Positions 8,937 through 17,672 are shown, counted from the first letter of the stretch. The stretch is DNA of 37,813 nucleotides from Acetoanaerobium noterae (GCF_900168025.1 NZ_FUYN01000011.1:1-37813); one strand, 5' to 3'. Made by a program: numbers and translations. The notes: generated by a model from the letters alone, not told the origin.

Positions 8937-9491
8937 ATGCAAACTCAAAAAATAATCTGTGCAGGCTTTGGTGGTCAAGGGGTAATGTCTATGGGACAGC
9001 TTATCACTTATGCTGGTATGCTAGAAAGCAAAGAAGTATCTTGGCTTCCATCATATGGTCCAGAAATGCGTGGAGGAACTGCTAACTGTTCAGTTATAGT
9101 ATCTGAAACTCCTATCGGTTCACCAGTTATTACAAATGATGCTACTTCAGCTATAATTATGAATCTTCCATCTCTTACAAAGTTTGAGAAGGACGTAGCA
9201 CCAGGAGGAAGCATATTTATCAACCGTTCTCTAATAGAGAAAAAGGTTGAAAGAACTGATGTAGATGTATACTATATAGATGCAAACGAAATAGCACTTG
9301 AGCTTGGAAATCCAAGAGTAGCTAACATGGTTATGCTAGGTGCTTTAATTGAAATCAACAAAACAGTATCTATCGACAGCGTTCTTGAGGCTTTCAAAAA
9401 AGTTTTCGGTCCTTCAAAAGAGAAGTTTGTACCTCTTAACAAAGAAGCGATTGAAAAAGGTATGCAGGCTGTAAGAGAATCTGTAAAATAA
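8937..9491 (+). CDS. 2-oxoacid:ferredoxin oxidoreductase gamma subunit
   Basis: A 184-residue gamma (CoA-binding/structural) subunit with the diagnostic GFGGQG motif at about residues 11-16 and a SYGPEMRGG segment. An in-frame ATG exists at 8919, but it precedes the GGGGAGG ribosome site at 8921-8927 and overlaps the previous gene, so ATG 8937 is preferred. Last gene of the eight-gene operon before a strong terminator. Confidence 0.92.
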   Translation: MQTQKIICAGFGGQGVMSMGQLITYAGMLESKEVSWLPSYGPEMRGGTANCSVIVSETPIGSPVITNDATSAIIMNLPSLTKFEKDVAPGGSIFINRSLIEKKVERTDVDVYYIDANEIALELGNPRVANMVMLGALIEINKTVSIDSVLEAFKKVFGPSKEKFVPLNKEAIEKGMQAVRESVK

Positions 9492-9520
9492 TAACTTTGT
9501 TTAATTCAAAATAATGCTTT

Positions 9521-9567
9521 AAAAAACTATGAATAACCTTTATTATAAAGGTATTCATAGTTTTTTT
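9521..9567 (+). terminator. Terminator of the buk-ptb-vor operon
   Basis: Long stem in which AAAAAACTATGAATA is mirrored by TATTCATAGTTTTTTT, extended by CCTT/AAGG around a short loop. It is A-rich on the left and T-rich on the right, so it can act in both directions. Confidence 0.9.
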
Positions 9568-9596
9568 AATGACCTAGTTTAAGTCGGAGGTAAGAT

Positions 9597-10475
9597 ATGA
9601 AACCTGTCAATATGCCAGAAACAACCAATAAAAAGATGAAGCCTTTTATTAGAATATTAACCCTAGCTCTTGGAAGCTTGATTTGTGCTGTAGGAATAAA
9701 TGGATACTTAAGACCGCTTGGACTACTCAGCGGTGGAGCTACAGGTATAGCTATAATTATGAATCATCTGACAAGCTTTAATATCGGTCTTATAGTATTT
9801 GCAATAAACATTCCTTTGTTTGTTTTGGCAGCATTTAAGCTAAAGAGAGAGTTTGTAATATACAGTATGATAAATATGACCATGTTTTCAACTCTACTAG
9901 GAGTCACAGGGGAAGTATATAAGTATATAGGTGTAGACGACATCATGCTTTCGGCTATTGTTGGAGGAGTATTAAACGGAATCGGCATGGGGATTACATT
10001 TAGAGGTAGAGGCTCTCAAGGTGGAATGGATATAATTGCAGCACTAATAAGAAAAAAATGGGATATATCCCTTGGAAATGCACTTATGGGAGCAAATCTC
10101 GTGATAATTGGCTGGGGTGGTACGATATTTGGAATAAAAAGCTTTCTTTACACTATAATAGTTCTTTTTATTTCATATAACTTCTTAGACAAGGTTCAAA
10201 CTACCTTTGAAACGAAAAAATCAGTTATGATAATATCTGAGCATCCTAAGGAAATAGGAGATGCTCTTATGGCTAATATGAACAGAGCTATAACCTATCT
10301 CAATGGGGAAGGTGGATACTCTCATCTGGAAAAGCAAATAATATACACAATAATCAATCCAAGAGAAGTGTCTAAGCTCAAAAAAATAGTAAATGACCAT
10401 GATCCAAAAGCGTTTATTTCAGTCTTTGAAACAAACGAAGTAAGAGGATATAGATTTAAAGAGCGCTTTATTTAG
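9597..10475 (+). CDS. YitT family membrane protein
   Basis: A 292-residue integral membrane protein of the YitT (DUF161) family, with several hydrophobic helices between about residues 18 and 195. Glycine-rich motifs typical of the family are present: LGLLSGGATGIAII near 42-55 and GRGSQGGMDI near 138-147. A C-terminal soluble DUF2179 domain (about 205-285) ends in FETNEVRGYRF. The transported substrate is not established. Good AAGTCGGAGG site. The gene stands alone between two terminators. Confidence 0.9.
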   Translation: MKPVNMPETTNKKMKPFIRILTLALGSLICAVGINGYLRPLGLLSGGATGIAIIMNHLTSFNIGLIVFAINIPLFVLAAFKLKREFVIYSMINMTMFSTLLGVTGEVYKYIGVDDIMLSAIVGGVLNGIGMGITFRGRGSQGGMDIIAALIRKKWDISLGNALMGANLVIIGWGGTIFGIKSFLYTIIVLFISYNFLDKVQTTFETKKSVMIISEHPKEIGDALMANMNRAITYLNGEGGYSHLEKQIIYTIINPREVSKLKKIVNDHDPKAFISVFETNEVRGYRFKERFI

Positions 10476-10502
10476 AGCTAGAGAATTAAATAAGAAAAAT
10501 AT

Positions 10503-10540
10503 AGGTAATTATATAAAAAAATATATGTAATTATATAAAA
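10503..10540 (+). repeat. Short AT-rich direct repeat
   Basis: A GTAATTATATAAAAAAA-type unit occurs twice, about 25 bases apart, in the convergent gap between the YitT gene and the diguanylate cyclase. It is probably simple sequence; no function is assigned. Confidence 0.4.
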
Positions 10541-10541
10541 A

Positions 10542-10588
10542 AAAGTCCAGTTTTTATAAGAGCATGATGTCTTATAAACTGGACTTTA
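10542..10588. terminator. Bidirectional terminator between convergent genes
   Basis: AAAGTCCAGTT...ATAAGA (10542-10560) is mirrored by TCTTAT...AACTGGACTTT (10570-10588), with two extra T on the left arm. It serves the YitT gene on + and the diguanylate cyclase on -. Confidence 0.8.
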
Positions 10589-10673
10589 TTTGTAAATTAA
10601 TCAAGAAATTTATGACCTATGAGTAAGCTTGGGTTAATAAACCGACTAGTGTTTTTAATGCAACTTTAGATTT

Positions 10674-12824
10674 CTATGATTTAGCAAGGCTTTTTATGAA
10701 TTTTTTATGAATGTACATGTTATTGTCAGCCTCTATCATTTTTTCGTTAAAATCATCGTCTATAGATTGTCTGCTAGATGCTCCCATTGCTATGCTAAGC
10801 CCTTTTATTGTAGAGGTACCATCTGAAATAGAAGTATTAGAAGCAATCTCGTTTACCAAATCAATTTTATCTTCTATTTGAGTGTCTATATTACCAGCAT
10901 ACAAAATTAAAAATTCATCTCCACCCATTCTAAATATCAGAGCATTATCAAACACCTGCTCCAAAATCTTACTGCATTTTTTAATTAGCAAATCTCCCAT
11001 GTGGTGCCCATATAAATCATTTGTTTTTTTAAGATTATTCATATCAGCCATTATTATAAGCTGAGGAAAACCCATACAGTTGAACTCAGTTTCCATATCC
11101 TTAAAGCAGGTTCTGTTTTTTAGACCTGTCAAGGAATCAGTGTATAAAAGCTTAGTACGCTCCGATAAAAGCAAGGTTTTTGCTTTTTCATTAGCTAAAG
11201 ATTTCAATATTCTAAATGTAAATAGAGCAATTATAAACATGGTCGCAGTAAGCATGGCTATCACAAGAGTAAGCCTCTTGTACTTTATAGGCTCTGGGAC
11301 AGGCACATTTGAAAGTCCGCGATGCTTCAATTCTTCATAGGATATAAGCGAGATTGTTTTGTCTATTATAGAGTAAAGCTCAGGTTTATTTTTGCTTATA
11401 CCAAAATATAAAAATGAATCAGAGGAGGTACTTCCTTTTTTTATGATGCTCGTATACCCTAGCCCCTGAATATAAAAGTCAGCTACAGTAGGATTCTCTA
11501 TAAAATAATCTGCTTCACCCTTATCGACTTTGGAAATAGATTCTTCCACACTTTTAGTTTTTATTATTTCCACTTCTCTTAAATTCTTTAAAAGGTATTC
11601 CTCATGCCAGAATCCATCTATAACAGCAACTTTCTTGCCCTCTAGACCATATACGTCTTGTACATGCATGTTTTCTCTTTTTCCATAGATTTCATCTCGC
11701 TCATAGCTAAAAGGCTGTGGGAAATAAAAATGGTTTAGCCTATCGGGAGTTTTAGCCATGTTCACAACATCGATTTCTCTATTTAGAGCTTTACTATAAA
11801 TATCTGAGAAGCTACCGTGCATTACATTTACATTTAATCCAATTAAATGAGAAAGCTCGTTAAAAACACTTCCAGCAACGCCTTGGTATTCTCCGTTTGA
11901 ATAATAATCAAAAGGCAGATAATCATCAGCAACTCCCACAGTAACGGTTTCGTTTTTATCTAGCCAATATAACTCGGATTCTGTTAGCCTTAATATTTTT
12001 CTATTAAATAATACCTCAGAATTTTCTATAGCTTCATTAATTTCTGTATCTAAATATTTTTCAATTATTTTATCCAATATACCTGCTAAGATAGCGTTTT
12101 CTTTGAGAGTTGAAAAAGTCATGTCTGAAGTCAAGGTATTTACTTCAGCTATATAATTTAAATCACTGTAATTATATATAAAATCATGTATAATTACTCC
12201 ACCTGAAACTACAAATCCATCTACGGCCCCTGCAGAGAGTGCTTCTAGAGCAGCTTTTTGGTCTGGAAATATTCTTATCTTAGGATGAATATTATTATAA
12301 ATATCTAGAAAAGGCTGAAGGTTTATATCTCCATCTATAAAAGCAACCTTTTTATTGTCTAAATCTCCTATAGTTTGAACTGCACTGCCTTTTTTCGCAA
12401 AAACTGCATAAGGGTACTGAATCATAGGACGAGTAAACTCCATATACTGCCTTCTGAGCAAGGTGGGATTTGCACCAAACAATATATCGATATCTCTAGT
12501 AGAAAGGCCGCTTACAGCTTCACCCCAAGATTTTTCCGAAGCGATTTCAATATTTATCTTTGTTTCTCTTTCTATTAGCTTAATAACGTCTAGTAAAAAA
12601 CCAGCCTTTTGTCCTCTAAATTCGAAATAATCCATACCAGAATATGGATCTAAGCCTAAAAGAAAAGTCTCATTTTCATGAGCTTTTAAAAAATTTAGTT
12701 CTTCGTTTGTAAAGGGTATGCTAGAGCTTAAGGCATAGCTTGAATAAGAAAAAAGTATATTTATAAAAATAAAAATAAGAGTAAATAGTCTTATGAATAT
12801 CCGTCTTATATCAACCACTCCCAA
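10674..12824 (-). CDS. Diguanylate cyclase with two periplasmic-type solute-binding sensor domains
   Basis: A 716-residue membrane sensor enzyme that makes c-di-GMP from 2 GTP. Order: N-terminal hydrophobic signal/anchor (about 8-32), two tandem SBP_bac_3-type domains (about 38-275 and 280-500), one transmembrane helix (about 515-540), and a GGDEF domain with an intact GGDEF active site at 634-638. The extracellular domains probably bind amino acids or similar small solutes. The start is uncertain: TTG 12824 and GTG 12818 are in frame, but neither has a well-spaced ribosome site, since GGGAG overlaps them. It is transcribed against its neighbours. Confidence 0.88.
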   Translation of the reverse strand: MGVVDIRRIFIRLFTLIFIFINILFSYSSYALSSSIPFTNEELNFLKAHENETFLLGLDPYSGMDYFEFRGQKAGFLLDVIKLIERETKINIEIASEKSWGEAVSGLSTRDIDILFGANPTLLRRQYMEFTRPMIQYPYAVFAKKGSAVQTIGDLDNKKVAFIDGDINLQPFLDIYNNIHPKIRIFPDQKAALEALSAGAVDGFVVSGGVIIHDFIYNYSDLNYIAEVNTLTSDMTFSTLKENAILAGILDKIIEKYLDTEINEAIENSEVLFNRKILRLTESELYWLDKNETVTVGVADDYLPFDYYSNGEYQGVAGSVFNELSHLIGLNVNVMHGSFSDIYSKALNREIDVVNMAKTPDRLNHFYFPQPFSYERDEIYGKRENMHVQDVYGLEGKKVAVIDGFWHEEYLLKNLREVEIIKTKSVEESISKVDKGEADYFIENPTVADFYIQGLGYTSIIKKGSTSSDSFLYFGISKNKPELYSIIDKTISLISYEELKHRGLSNVPVPEPIKYKRLTLVIAMLTATMFIIALFTFRILKSLANEKAKTLLLSERTKLLYTDSLTGLKNRTCFKDMETEFNCMGFPQLIIMADMNNLKKTNDLYGHHMGDLLIKKCSKILEQVFDNALIFRMGGDEFLILYAGNIDTQIEDKIDLVNEIASNTSISDGTSTIKGLSIAMGASSRQSIDDDFNEKMIEADNNMYIHKKFIKSLAKS

Positions 12825-12921
12825 TTATTGTAAGTTTTTAAGGCAAATACATATTAAAACCAGTTTACCATTTATAACGATAGATTTTCAACTAATTAGG
12901 ACAAATCATGGAGAATTATTG

Positions 12922-12927
12922 TATAAT
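12922..12927 (+). promoter_or_regulatory. Candidate -10 element for glmM
   Basis: A perfect TATAAT lies 57 bases before the glmM start. The expected -35 position holds only a weak match, so only the -10 is called. Confidence 0.45.
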
Positions 12928-12983
12928 ATATCAAAATAAGTAAAATTTAAGTTAACTAAAAAAGCTTTTAATTGGAGGAAGTA

Positions 12984-14342
12984 ATGAGAAAGTATTTTGG
13001 AACAGATGGAGTAAGAGGAATAGCCAACAAAGAACTTACAGCAGAACTAGCATATAATTTAGGAAGAGCAGGAGCTTTTGTGCTTCAAAAACATAGTGAG
13101 CATGGCTCAGATAGAGTAAAGGTAGTAATAGGAAGCGACACTCGTATATCAAAGGATATCTTGTCTATGGCACTGAGCGCAGGATTTATGAGCATGGGTG
13201 CAGATGTAATAGATGCAAAGGTACTGCCTACGCCAGCAGTTGCATATCTTACAAAGCACTACAGAGCTGATATAGGAGCTGTGATTTCAGCATCGCACAA
13301 CCCTATGGAGTACAATGGAATTAAATTTTTTAACTCAAAAGGATTTAAGCTTGCTGATGAAATCGAGCTTGAAATTGAAAAATACTTAGATGATATGAGC
13401 CTACTAAATGAGTATCCTACTCATGAAAACATAGGAAAAAGAATGAAAGTAACTAATCCAGAGCAAGCGTATATCGAATTTCTTAAATCTTGTGTAAGCA
13501 CAGATTTTAAGGGAATGAAGGTAGTGCTAGATACTGCAAATGGAGCTGCATATAAAATCGCACCTGAGGTATTTACTCAGCTCGGGGCTGAGGTAGTATG
13601 TATAGGCTGTGAGCCTACAGGAACAAATATAAATGCAAATTGCGGTTCAACTCATACAAAGAACCTTGAGGCCATGGTAGTAGAGCATAAAGCTGATTTA
13701 GGACTTGCCTATGACGGAGATGCAGATAGATTAATCGCAATAGATGAAATGGGACAAATCATAGACGGAGACAAAATAATGCTGATTTGTGCAAATGACA
13801 TGAAAGCTAAAAATCAGCTTAAAAAAGACACTTTAGTAGTTACTGTAATGAGCAACATGGGACTTCATGTGGCGGCAAAAGCTTTAGGAATAAAGCTAGC
13901 AGTTACAGGAGTAGGCGATAGATATGTACTTGAAGAGATGGTGAAAGAGGGATACTCTTTAGGTGGAGAGCAGTCGGGACATATGATATTTTTAGATCAT
14001 ATAACAACTGGGGATGGGACACTTAGCTCGCTGTTATTTGCAGAAATAGTGAAAAACAGCGGCAAAAAAGCATCAGAGATTTCAAAAATAATGGAGATTT
14101 ATCCGCAAGTGCTTATAAATGCAAAGGTAAGCAATGGAAACAAGCACACTTATATGGAAAACCAAGAGGTAGCAGATAAGATAAAACTGCTAGAAGAAAA
14201 AATGGATGGACAAGGAAGAGTCTTAATTAGACCATCTGGAACAGAGCCTTTAGTTAGAGTTATGCTAGAAGGCAAAGACCAAAATCAAATTGAAGTAATG
14301 GCAAGAGAGCTTGCAGATTTTATTGAAATCAAATTAGGGTAA
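12984..14342 (+). CDS. glmM: Phosphoglucosamine mutase
   Basis: Interconverts glucosamine-6-phosphate and glucosamine-1-phosphate for UDP-GlcNAc and peptidoglycan synthesis. 452 residues. The active-site phosphoserine is in ISASHNP (S104), the Mg-binding loop is DGDADR, the sugar loop is GGEQSGH and the phosphate loop is RPSGTEP. The frame extends to a TTG at 12972 that is part of the TTGGAGGAAG ribosome site, so ATG 12984 is used. It precedes glmS, which supplies its substrate, but a terminator separates the two. Confidence 0.96.
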   Translation: MRKYFGTDGVRGIANKELTAELAYNLGRAGAFVLQKHSEHGSDRVKVVIGSDTRISKDILSMALSAGFMSMGADVIDAKVLPTPAVAYLTKHYRADIGAVISASHNPMEYNGIKFFNSKGFKLADEIELEIEKYLDDMSLLNEYPTHENIGKRMKVTNPEQAYIEFLKSCVSTDFKGMKVVLDTANGAAYKIAPEVFTQLGAEVVCIGCEPTGTNINANCGSTHTKNLEAMVVEHKADLGLAYDGDADRLIAIDEMGQIIDGDKIMLICANDMKAKNQLKKDTLVVTVMSNMGLHVAAKALGIKLAVTGVGDRYVLEEMVKEGYSLGGEQSGHMIFLDHITTGDGTLSSLLFAEIVKNSGKKASEISKIMEIYPQVLINAKVSNGNKHTYMENQEVADKIKLLEEKMDGQGRVLIRPSGTEPLVRVMLEGKDQNQIEVMARELADFIEIKLG

Positions 14343-14354
14343 CAGCAAGTTTAT

Positions 14355-14395
14355 AAAGCCTCAAATGCTTATCAAAAAGTGTTTGAGGCTTTTAT
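14355..14395 (+). terminator. Terminator after glmM
   Basis: AAAGCCTCAAA (14355-14365) pairs with TTTGAGGCTTT (14382-14392), followed by T residues. It separates glmM transcription from the glmS riboswitch. Confidence 0.85.
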
Positions 14396-14496
14396 AGTCT
14401 ATAAATAAAGCAAGGATTTTAAAGTTTATTAGCATTTTATGATTTGTAAGTATACTAGAGATATTTTGATGTAAACTTTTTGTAAAATAAAATATG

Positions 14497-14525
14497 TTTT
14501 TGCTTTATGAAAGATGTGATATAAT
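14497..14525 (+). promoter_or_regulatory. Candidate promoter of glmS
   Basis: TATAAT at 14520-14525, with a weak TTTTTG -35 seventeen bases upstream. Transcription would begin about 35 bases before the predicted ribozyme cleavage site. Confidence 0.5.
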
Positions 14526-14559
14526 TATATGCACGCTAAAAATGGAAGAATCATGGAAA

Positions 14560-14740
14560 ATGTACGTAGCGCCAGAGCCTTAAATGTTTAAGGCTGACGA
14601 GGACTAGAGTTTATCGAAAATTCGGCGGATGCTCTAGAGGCTGTCACAGCCTAAGAAAGCTTACAAAACCTGAGAGTAATCTCAGAGACAATCGGGCTTT
14701 TAGTGATTGATTCCTTCCTTTATTTAGCTACGCCTAGAAA
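14560..14740 (+). ncRNA. glmS ribozyme/riboswitch (GlcN6P-activated)
   Basis: Self-cleaving element in the glmS leader that uses glucosamine-6-phosphate as cofactor and lowers glmS expression when product is plentiful. Conserved core seen in order: AGCGCC (cleavage predicted between 14568 and 14569), the AGAGCCTTAAA/TTTAAGGCT stem, GACGAGG, and the TCGAAAATTCGGCGGATGCTC block pairing with GACTAGAG, followed by paired helices to about 14740. The 428-base stretch 14343-14770 consists of the glmM terminator, this element and the glmS ribosome site AAAAGGAGG. Confidence 0.94.
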
Positions 14741-14770
14741 ACTAGGAAAAATAAAAGGAGGTTTTTTTTA

Positions 14771-16597
14771 ATGTGTGGAATTGTTGGATATGTAGGTAAG
14801 AAAAATGCGCAGGAGGTAATCCTGCAAGGCTTAGAAAAGCTAGAATACAGAGGTTATGACTCAGCAGGAATCGCAATAGTAGAAGATGGAGTTATAAAAT
14901 CAGAAAAATTCAAAGGTAGACTAGCTGTACTAAGTGACTTCTTAGAGGCAAACCCTATCAAGGGAAGCTTAGGAATAGGGCATACTAGATGGGCGACTCA
15001 TGGTGCGCCATCGGATGAAAACTCTCATCCTCATCTAAATGCAGACAATACTATAGCAGTAGTTCATAACGGAATAATTGAAAACTATGTGAGCTTAAAA
15101 GAAGACTTAATAGCTAAAGGCTATAAGTTCAAATCACAAACAGATACTGAGGTAATAGTTCATCTTTTAGATAGCCTATATGAAGGAAATCTTTTAGAGG
15201 CCGTAAACAAGCTTACTTCTATAATAAGAGGAGCCTATGCAATAGGCGTAGTTTGCTCAAAAAGTCCAAATGAAATGGTAGCTGTTCGTAATGAAAGCCC
15301 ACTAATAGTAGGACTAGGACAGGATGAAAACTTCATTGCTTCAGATATACCAGCTCTATTAAAATATACAAGAGATGTATGCATCCTAGAAAATGGAGAG
15401 ACAGTACACTTAACTCCTGAAAAAGTTACTATCTATTCTCCTGATAAAAAGGAAGTTAAAAGAGATAAATTTACTGTAGATTGGGATGTTGAATCAGCTT
15501 CAAAGGGTGGATATGACCACTTTATGCTTAAAGAAATTCACGAACAGCCTACAGCAATAAAAGATACACTTCTTAGAAGACTTGATGAAAACGGAAAAAT
15601 AAAGCTAGATGATATCAAACTTACAAAAGAGGATTTAGAAAAAATAAGCAAGGTATATATAGTAGCTTGTGGAACTGCATACAATGCAGGACTTGTAGGT
15701 AGATACGCTATAGAAAAATTTGCGCAGATTCCAGTTGAGCCAGATATAGCATCAGAATTTAGATATAGAGAGCCATTTATTGATCAAAACACTCTACTAA
15801 TCGTAATCAGCCAGTCTGGAGAAACTCTAGATACTCTAGCTGCTATAAGAGAAGCTAAGAGAAAAGGAGCTAGAATACTTTCTGTTACAAACGTTGTAGG
15901 CTCATCAGTTGCGAGAGAATCAGATGATGTATTCTATACTTGGGCTGGACCTGAGATTGCTGTTGCATCTACTAAAGCATACACAACTCAGATGACAGCT
16001 CTATACATGATAGCTCTAGATTTAGCTCTTACAAAAGGCACAATTACAGAAGAATTTTACTTTGATATGATAGAAAAAATGAAAGAGCTTCCAGCAAAGG
16101 TTGAAAAAATCCTTGAAAACTACGAAGATATCAAGCAAGTTGCAAAAGAAATCAAAGACAAGCACAGCGCTTTCTATCTAGGAAGAGGACTTGATTATCA
16201 AACAGCTATGGAAGGAGCTCTTAAGCTAAAAGAGATTTCATACATCCATACAGAAGCATTTGCAGCAGGAGAATTAAAGCATGGAACAATAGCTCTTATC
16301 GAAGAAGGCACTCCAGTAATCGCTATAGCTAGCCAAGAAAGACTATATGAAAAAATGCTTTCAAATATCCAAGAAGTAAAAGCTCGTGGAGCTTACGTAA
16401 TAGCAATAGCTAATGAAAACAGAAAAGAAATCGAAGCTCAGGCTGATAGAGTAATCTATGTGCCAGAAGTAGATGATATACTAGCACCAGTTCTTACAGC
16501 AGTTCCAACTCAGCTGATTGCTTACTATACATCACTTATAAAAGGCAACGATGTAGATAAACCAAGAAACCTTGCAAAATCAGTAACGGTTGAGTAA
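14771..16597 (+). CDS. glmS: Glutamine:fructose-6-phosphate aminotransferase (isomerising)
   Basis: First committed step to UDP-GlcNAc: glutamine + fructose-6-phosphate to glucosamine-6-phosphate + glutamate. 608 residues. The N-terminal glutaminase domain starts MCGIVGY with catalytic Cys2 after Met removal. Two SIS domains follow, with SQSGETLDT and the C-terminal motif EISYIHTEAFAAGELKHG. The end DKPRNLAKSVTVE matches the conserved GlmS tail whose DNA is the recognition target of Tn7-family TnsD proteins. Expression is controlled by the upstream ribozyme. Confidence 0.97.
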   Translation: MCGIVGYVGKKNAQEVILQGLEKLEYRGYDSAGIAIVEDGVIKSEKFKGRLAVLSDFLEANPIKGSLGIGHTRWATHGAPSDENSHPHLNADNTIAVVHNGIIENYVSLKEDLIAKGYKFKSQTDTEVIVHLLDSLYEGNLLEAVNKLTSIIRGAYAIGVVCSKSPNEMVAVRNESPLIVGLGQDENFIASDIPALLKYTRDVCILENGETVHLTPEKVTIYSPDKKEVKRDKFTVDWDVESASKGGYDHFMLKEIHEQPTAIKDTLLRRLDENGKIKLDDIKLTKEDLEKISKVYIVACGTAYNAGLVGRYAIEKFAQIPVEPDIASEFRYREPFIDQNTLLIVISQSGETLDTLAAIREAKRKGARILSVTNVVGSSVARESDDVFYTWAGPEIAVASTKAYTTQMTALYMIALDLALTKGTITEEFYFDMIEKMKELPAKVEKILENYEDIKQVAKEIKDKHSAFYLGRGLDYQTAMEGALKLKEISYIHTEAFAAGELKHGTIALIEEGTPVIAIASQERLYEKMLSNIQEVKARGAYVIAIANENRKEIEAQADRVIYVPEVDDILAPVLTAVPTQLIAYYTSLIKGNDVDKPRNLAKSVTVE

Positions 16598-16620
16598 TTA
16601 ATATTTAATTTTAAAATAAT

Positions 16621-16771
16621 TGTCCCATAATTGTATATGTAAAATAATGTCTTGAGATGTAAAATAAACTCGTTAGCGAGAAAATAAAGTTGTTAGAAAA
16701 ATTGTGGATAGATTGTGGACTATGCTCTGCATCTGTTCACAATTTTTTATTTTTCTGAAGGAAAATAGATC
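16621..16771 (+). mobile_element. Candidate Tn7-family transposon end at attTn7
   Basis: AAAATAA starts units at 16641, 16661 and 16681, an exact 20-base period. Each unit continues like the Tn7 TnsB-binding consensus ACAATAAAGTCTTAAACTG; the first, AAAATAATGTCTTGAGATG, is closest. A further related site, AAAATAGATC, is at 16762. A TGT at 16632 lies exactly 9 bases before the first site, as in Tn7 (TGT plus 6 bases). A second TGT is at 16621. Both TGTs are preceded by ATAAT, a possible 5-base target duplication. The end lies 23-34 bases after the glmS stop, where Tn7 relatives insert. No tns genes are in the window, so this is a candidate. Confidence 0.62.
16697..16748 (+). terminator. Possible terminator downstream of glmS
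   Basis: AAAAATTGTG (16697-16706) pairs with CACAATTTTTT (16738-16748) around an imperfect 31-base interior. If the transposon end is real, it lies inside the element, and glmS has no obvious terminator of its own before it. Confidence 0.5.
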
Positions 16772-16941
16772 GGGGAACCGGAGATTTTATTGAACACATA
16801 TATTGAAACAAATATTGATAAAACCCTTAAAGAATAAGGCTTTCAGCCATGTATTGATTTATTATATTGAAAGATTTTATTGATTTTAAGACTGAAAAGG
16901 GGGCAAATTTTACCCCTTAAACCTTGATATTTACGACTAAC

Positions 16942-17028
16942 TTTCCAACGACTTTATTTTACTGAAAAGGCTCAAGAACTAAGAAAAAAGGACTAAGAAA
17001 TGATCAGTTTTTCTAAAGACTTTGTTTT
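16942..17028 (-). repeat. Two inverted TnsB-like sites
   Basis: Read on the - strand, 16960-16942 is AAAATAAAGTCGTTGGAAA (17 of 19 identical to the direct unit at 16681) and 17028-17010 is AAAACAAAGTCTTTAGAAA (16 of 19). They are 68 bases apart and face the direct sites. They resemble the widely spaced sites of a second transposon end pointing the other way. Confidence 0.58.
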
Positions 17029-17276
17029 ACTTTCAGAAAATGGAAAGGGTATTGAAAAGTGAGTGGAAGATAGATGGAATAGGGGTTTGAGGGGTGCTTG
17101 TGGGTTAGGGAGTTTTCTCAAAACATTATTTGACTTATACATAGTTAGTAAATCAAGAATTAAGATTTAAAGATTAAGAGGAGTCTACAGAAGAAATGAG
17201 TAAATAAAGTTTTGGGAAAAGGAAAATAGTCACTTGGGAAAAAGAATATAAAGTTGTTATAGAAGAATAGGGAGTC

Positions 17277-17672
17277 CTATTCTTCTTCATTATCAATATA
17301 CATAAATAGATTTTTTCTATATCCATGAAGCATCTTTATTATTTCTTCTAGCACTAGATTAATTTGATTGAGTTGCTCTTGTGTAATATAGTTCCGTCTA
17401 AGACATAGCAATAGCCAACTTTTAGTTTCCATTGTGGAGCCGATAGCAATATTAATATGATATAATTCTCGCTTGACAGAATACTGGCTATTTCCCTCTG
17501 CTATATTGGCAGATACAGAATTTGCAGACTTAATGATTTGAGATTTGGTTGCATATTCTTCAAACTTGGGAAAGTTTCCTAGTATTCCATATATAAGATC
17601 GCTTAGTTCAATGGCCTTATGCCAAACCTTCAATTGGGTAAAATCTCTAATTTGAGTTGTTTGATTACTCAT
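17277..17672 (-). CDS. Four-helix-bundle protein (S23 / 23S rRNA intervening-sequence family)
   Basis: A 131-residue all-helical protein with the family signature: DFTQLKVWHKAIEL at the start, then SANSVSANIAEGNS and ELYHINIAIGSTMETKSWL. These small bundles occur in rRNA intervening sequences and mobile elements, and as Avd partners of diversity-generating retroelements. No reverse transcriptase is present here, so no specific role can be given. The second ATG (17672) is chosen because the first (17681) immediately abuts the GGAAGG ribosome site. The start region is nearly identical to that of the primase-like gene at 17922-19217. Confidence 0.85.
   Translation of the reverse strand: MSNQTTQIRDFTQLKVWHKAIELSDLIYGILGNFPKFEEYATKSQIIKSANSVSANIAEGNSQYSVKRELYHINIAIGSTMETKSWLLLCLRRNYITQEQLNQINLVLEEIIKMLHGYRKNLFMYIDNEEE

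Larger units (their letters stand above)
16598..17276. other. Gene-free junction between glmS and the accessory region
   Basis: No credible open reading frame. It holds the Tn7-like end repeats (16621-16771), a terminator-like hairpin (16697-16748), inverted TnsB-like sites (16942-16960 and 17010-17028), a short GGGG/CCCC hairpin (16899-16919) and repeated short words (AGATTTTATTGA at 16782 and 16872; ACTGAAAAGG at 16892 and 16961). The texture differs from the compact intergenic gaps of the core, consistent with mobile-element end sequence. Confidence 0.6.

Noticed and set aside
16899-16919. GGGG/CCCC hairpin as a terminator
   Set aside because: Short stem without a convincing T tract on +, and no gene to end on -.
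17099-17130. TGTGGG near 17099 as another Tn7-type terminus
   Set aside because: Only the first six bases match Tn7 and no TnsB-like site follows at the expected distance.
17277-17672. Avd partner of a diversity-generating retroelement
   Set aside because: No reverse transcriptase, template repeat or variable repeat is visible nearby; the family has many other members.
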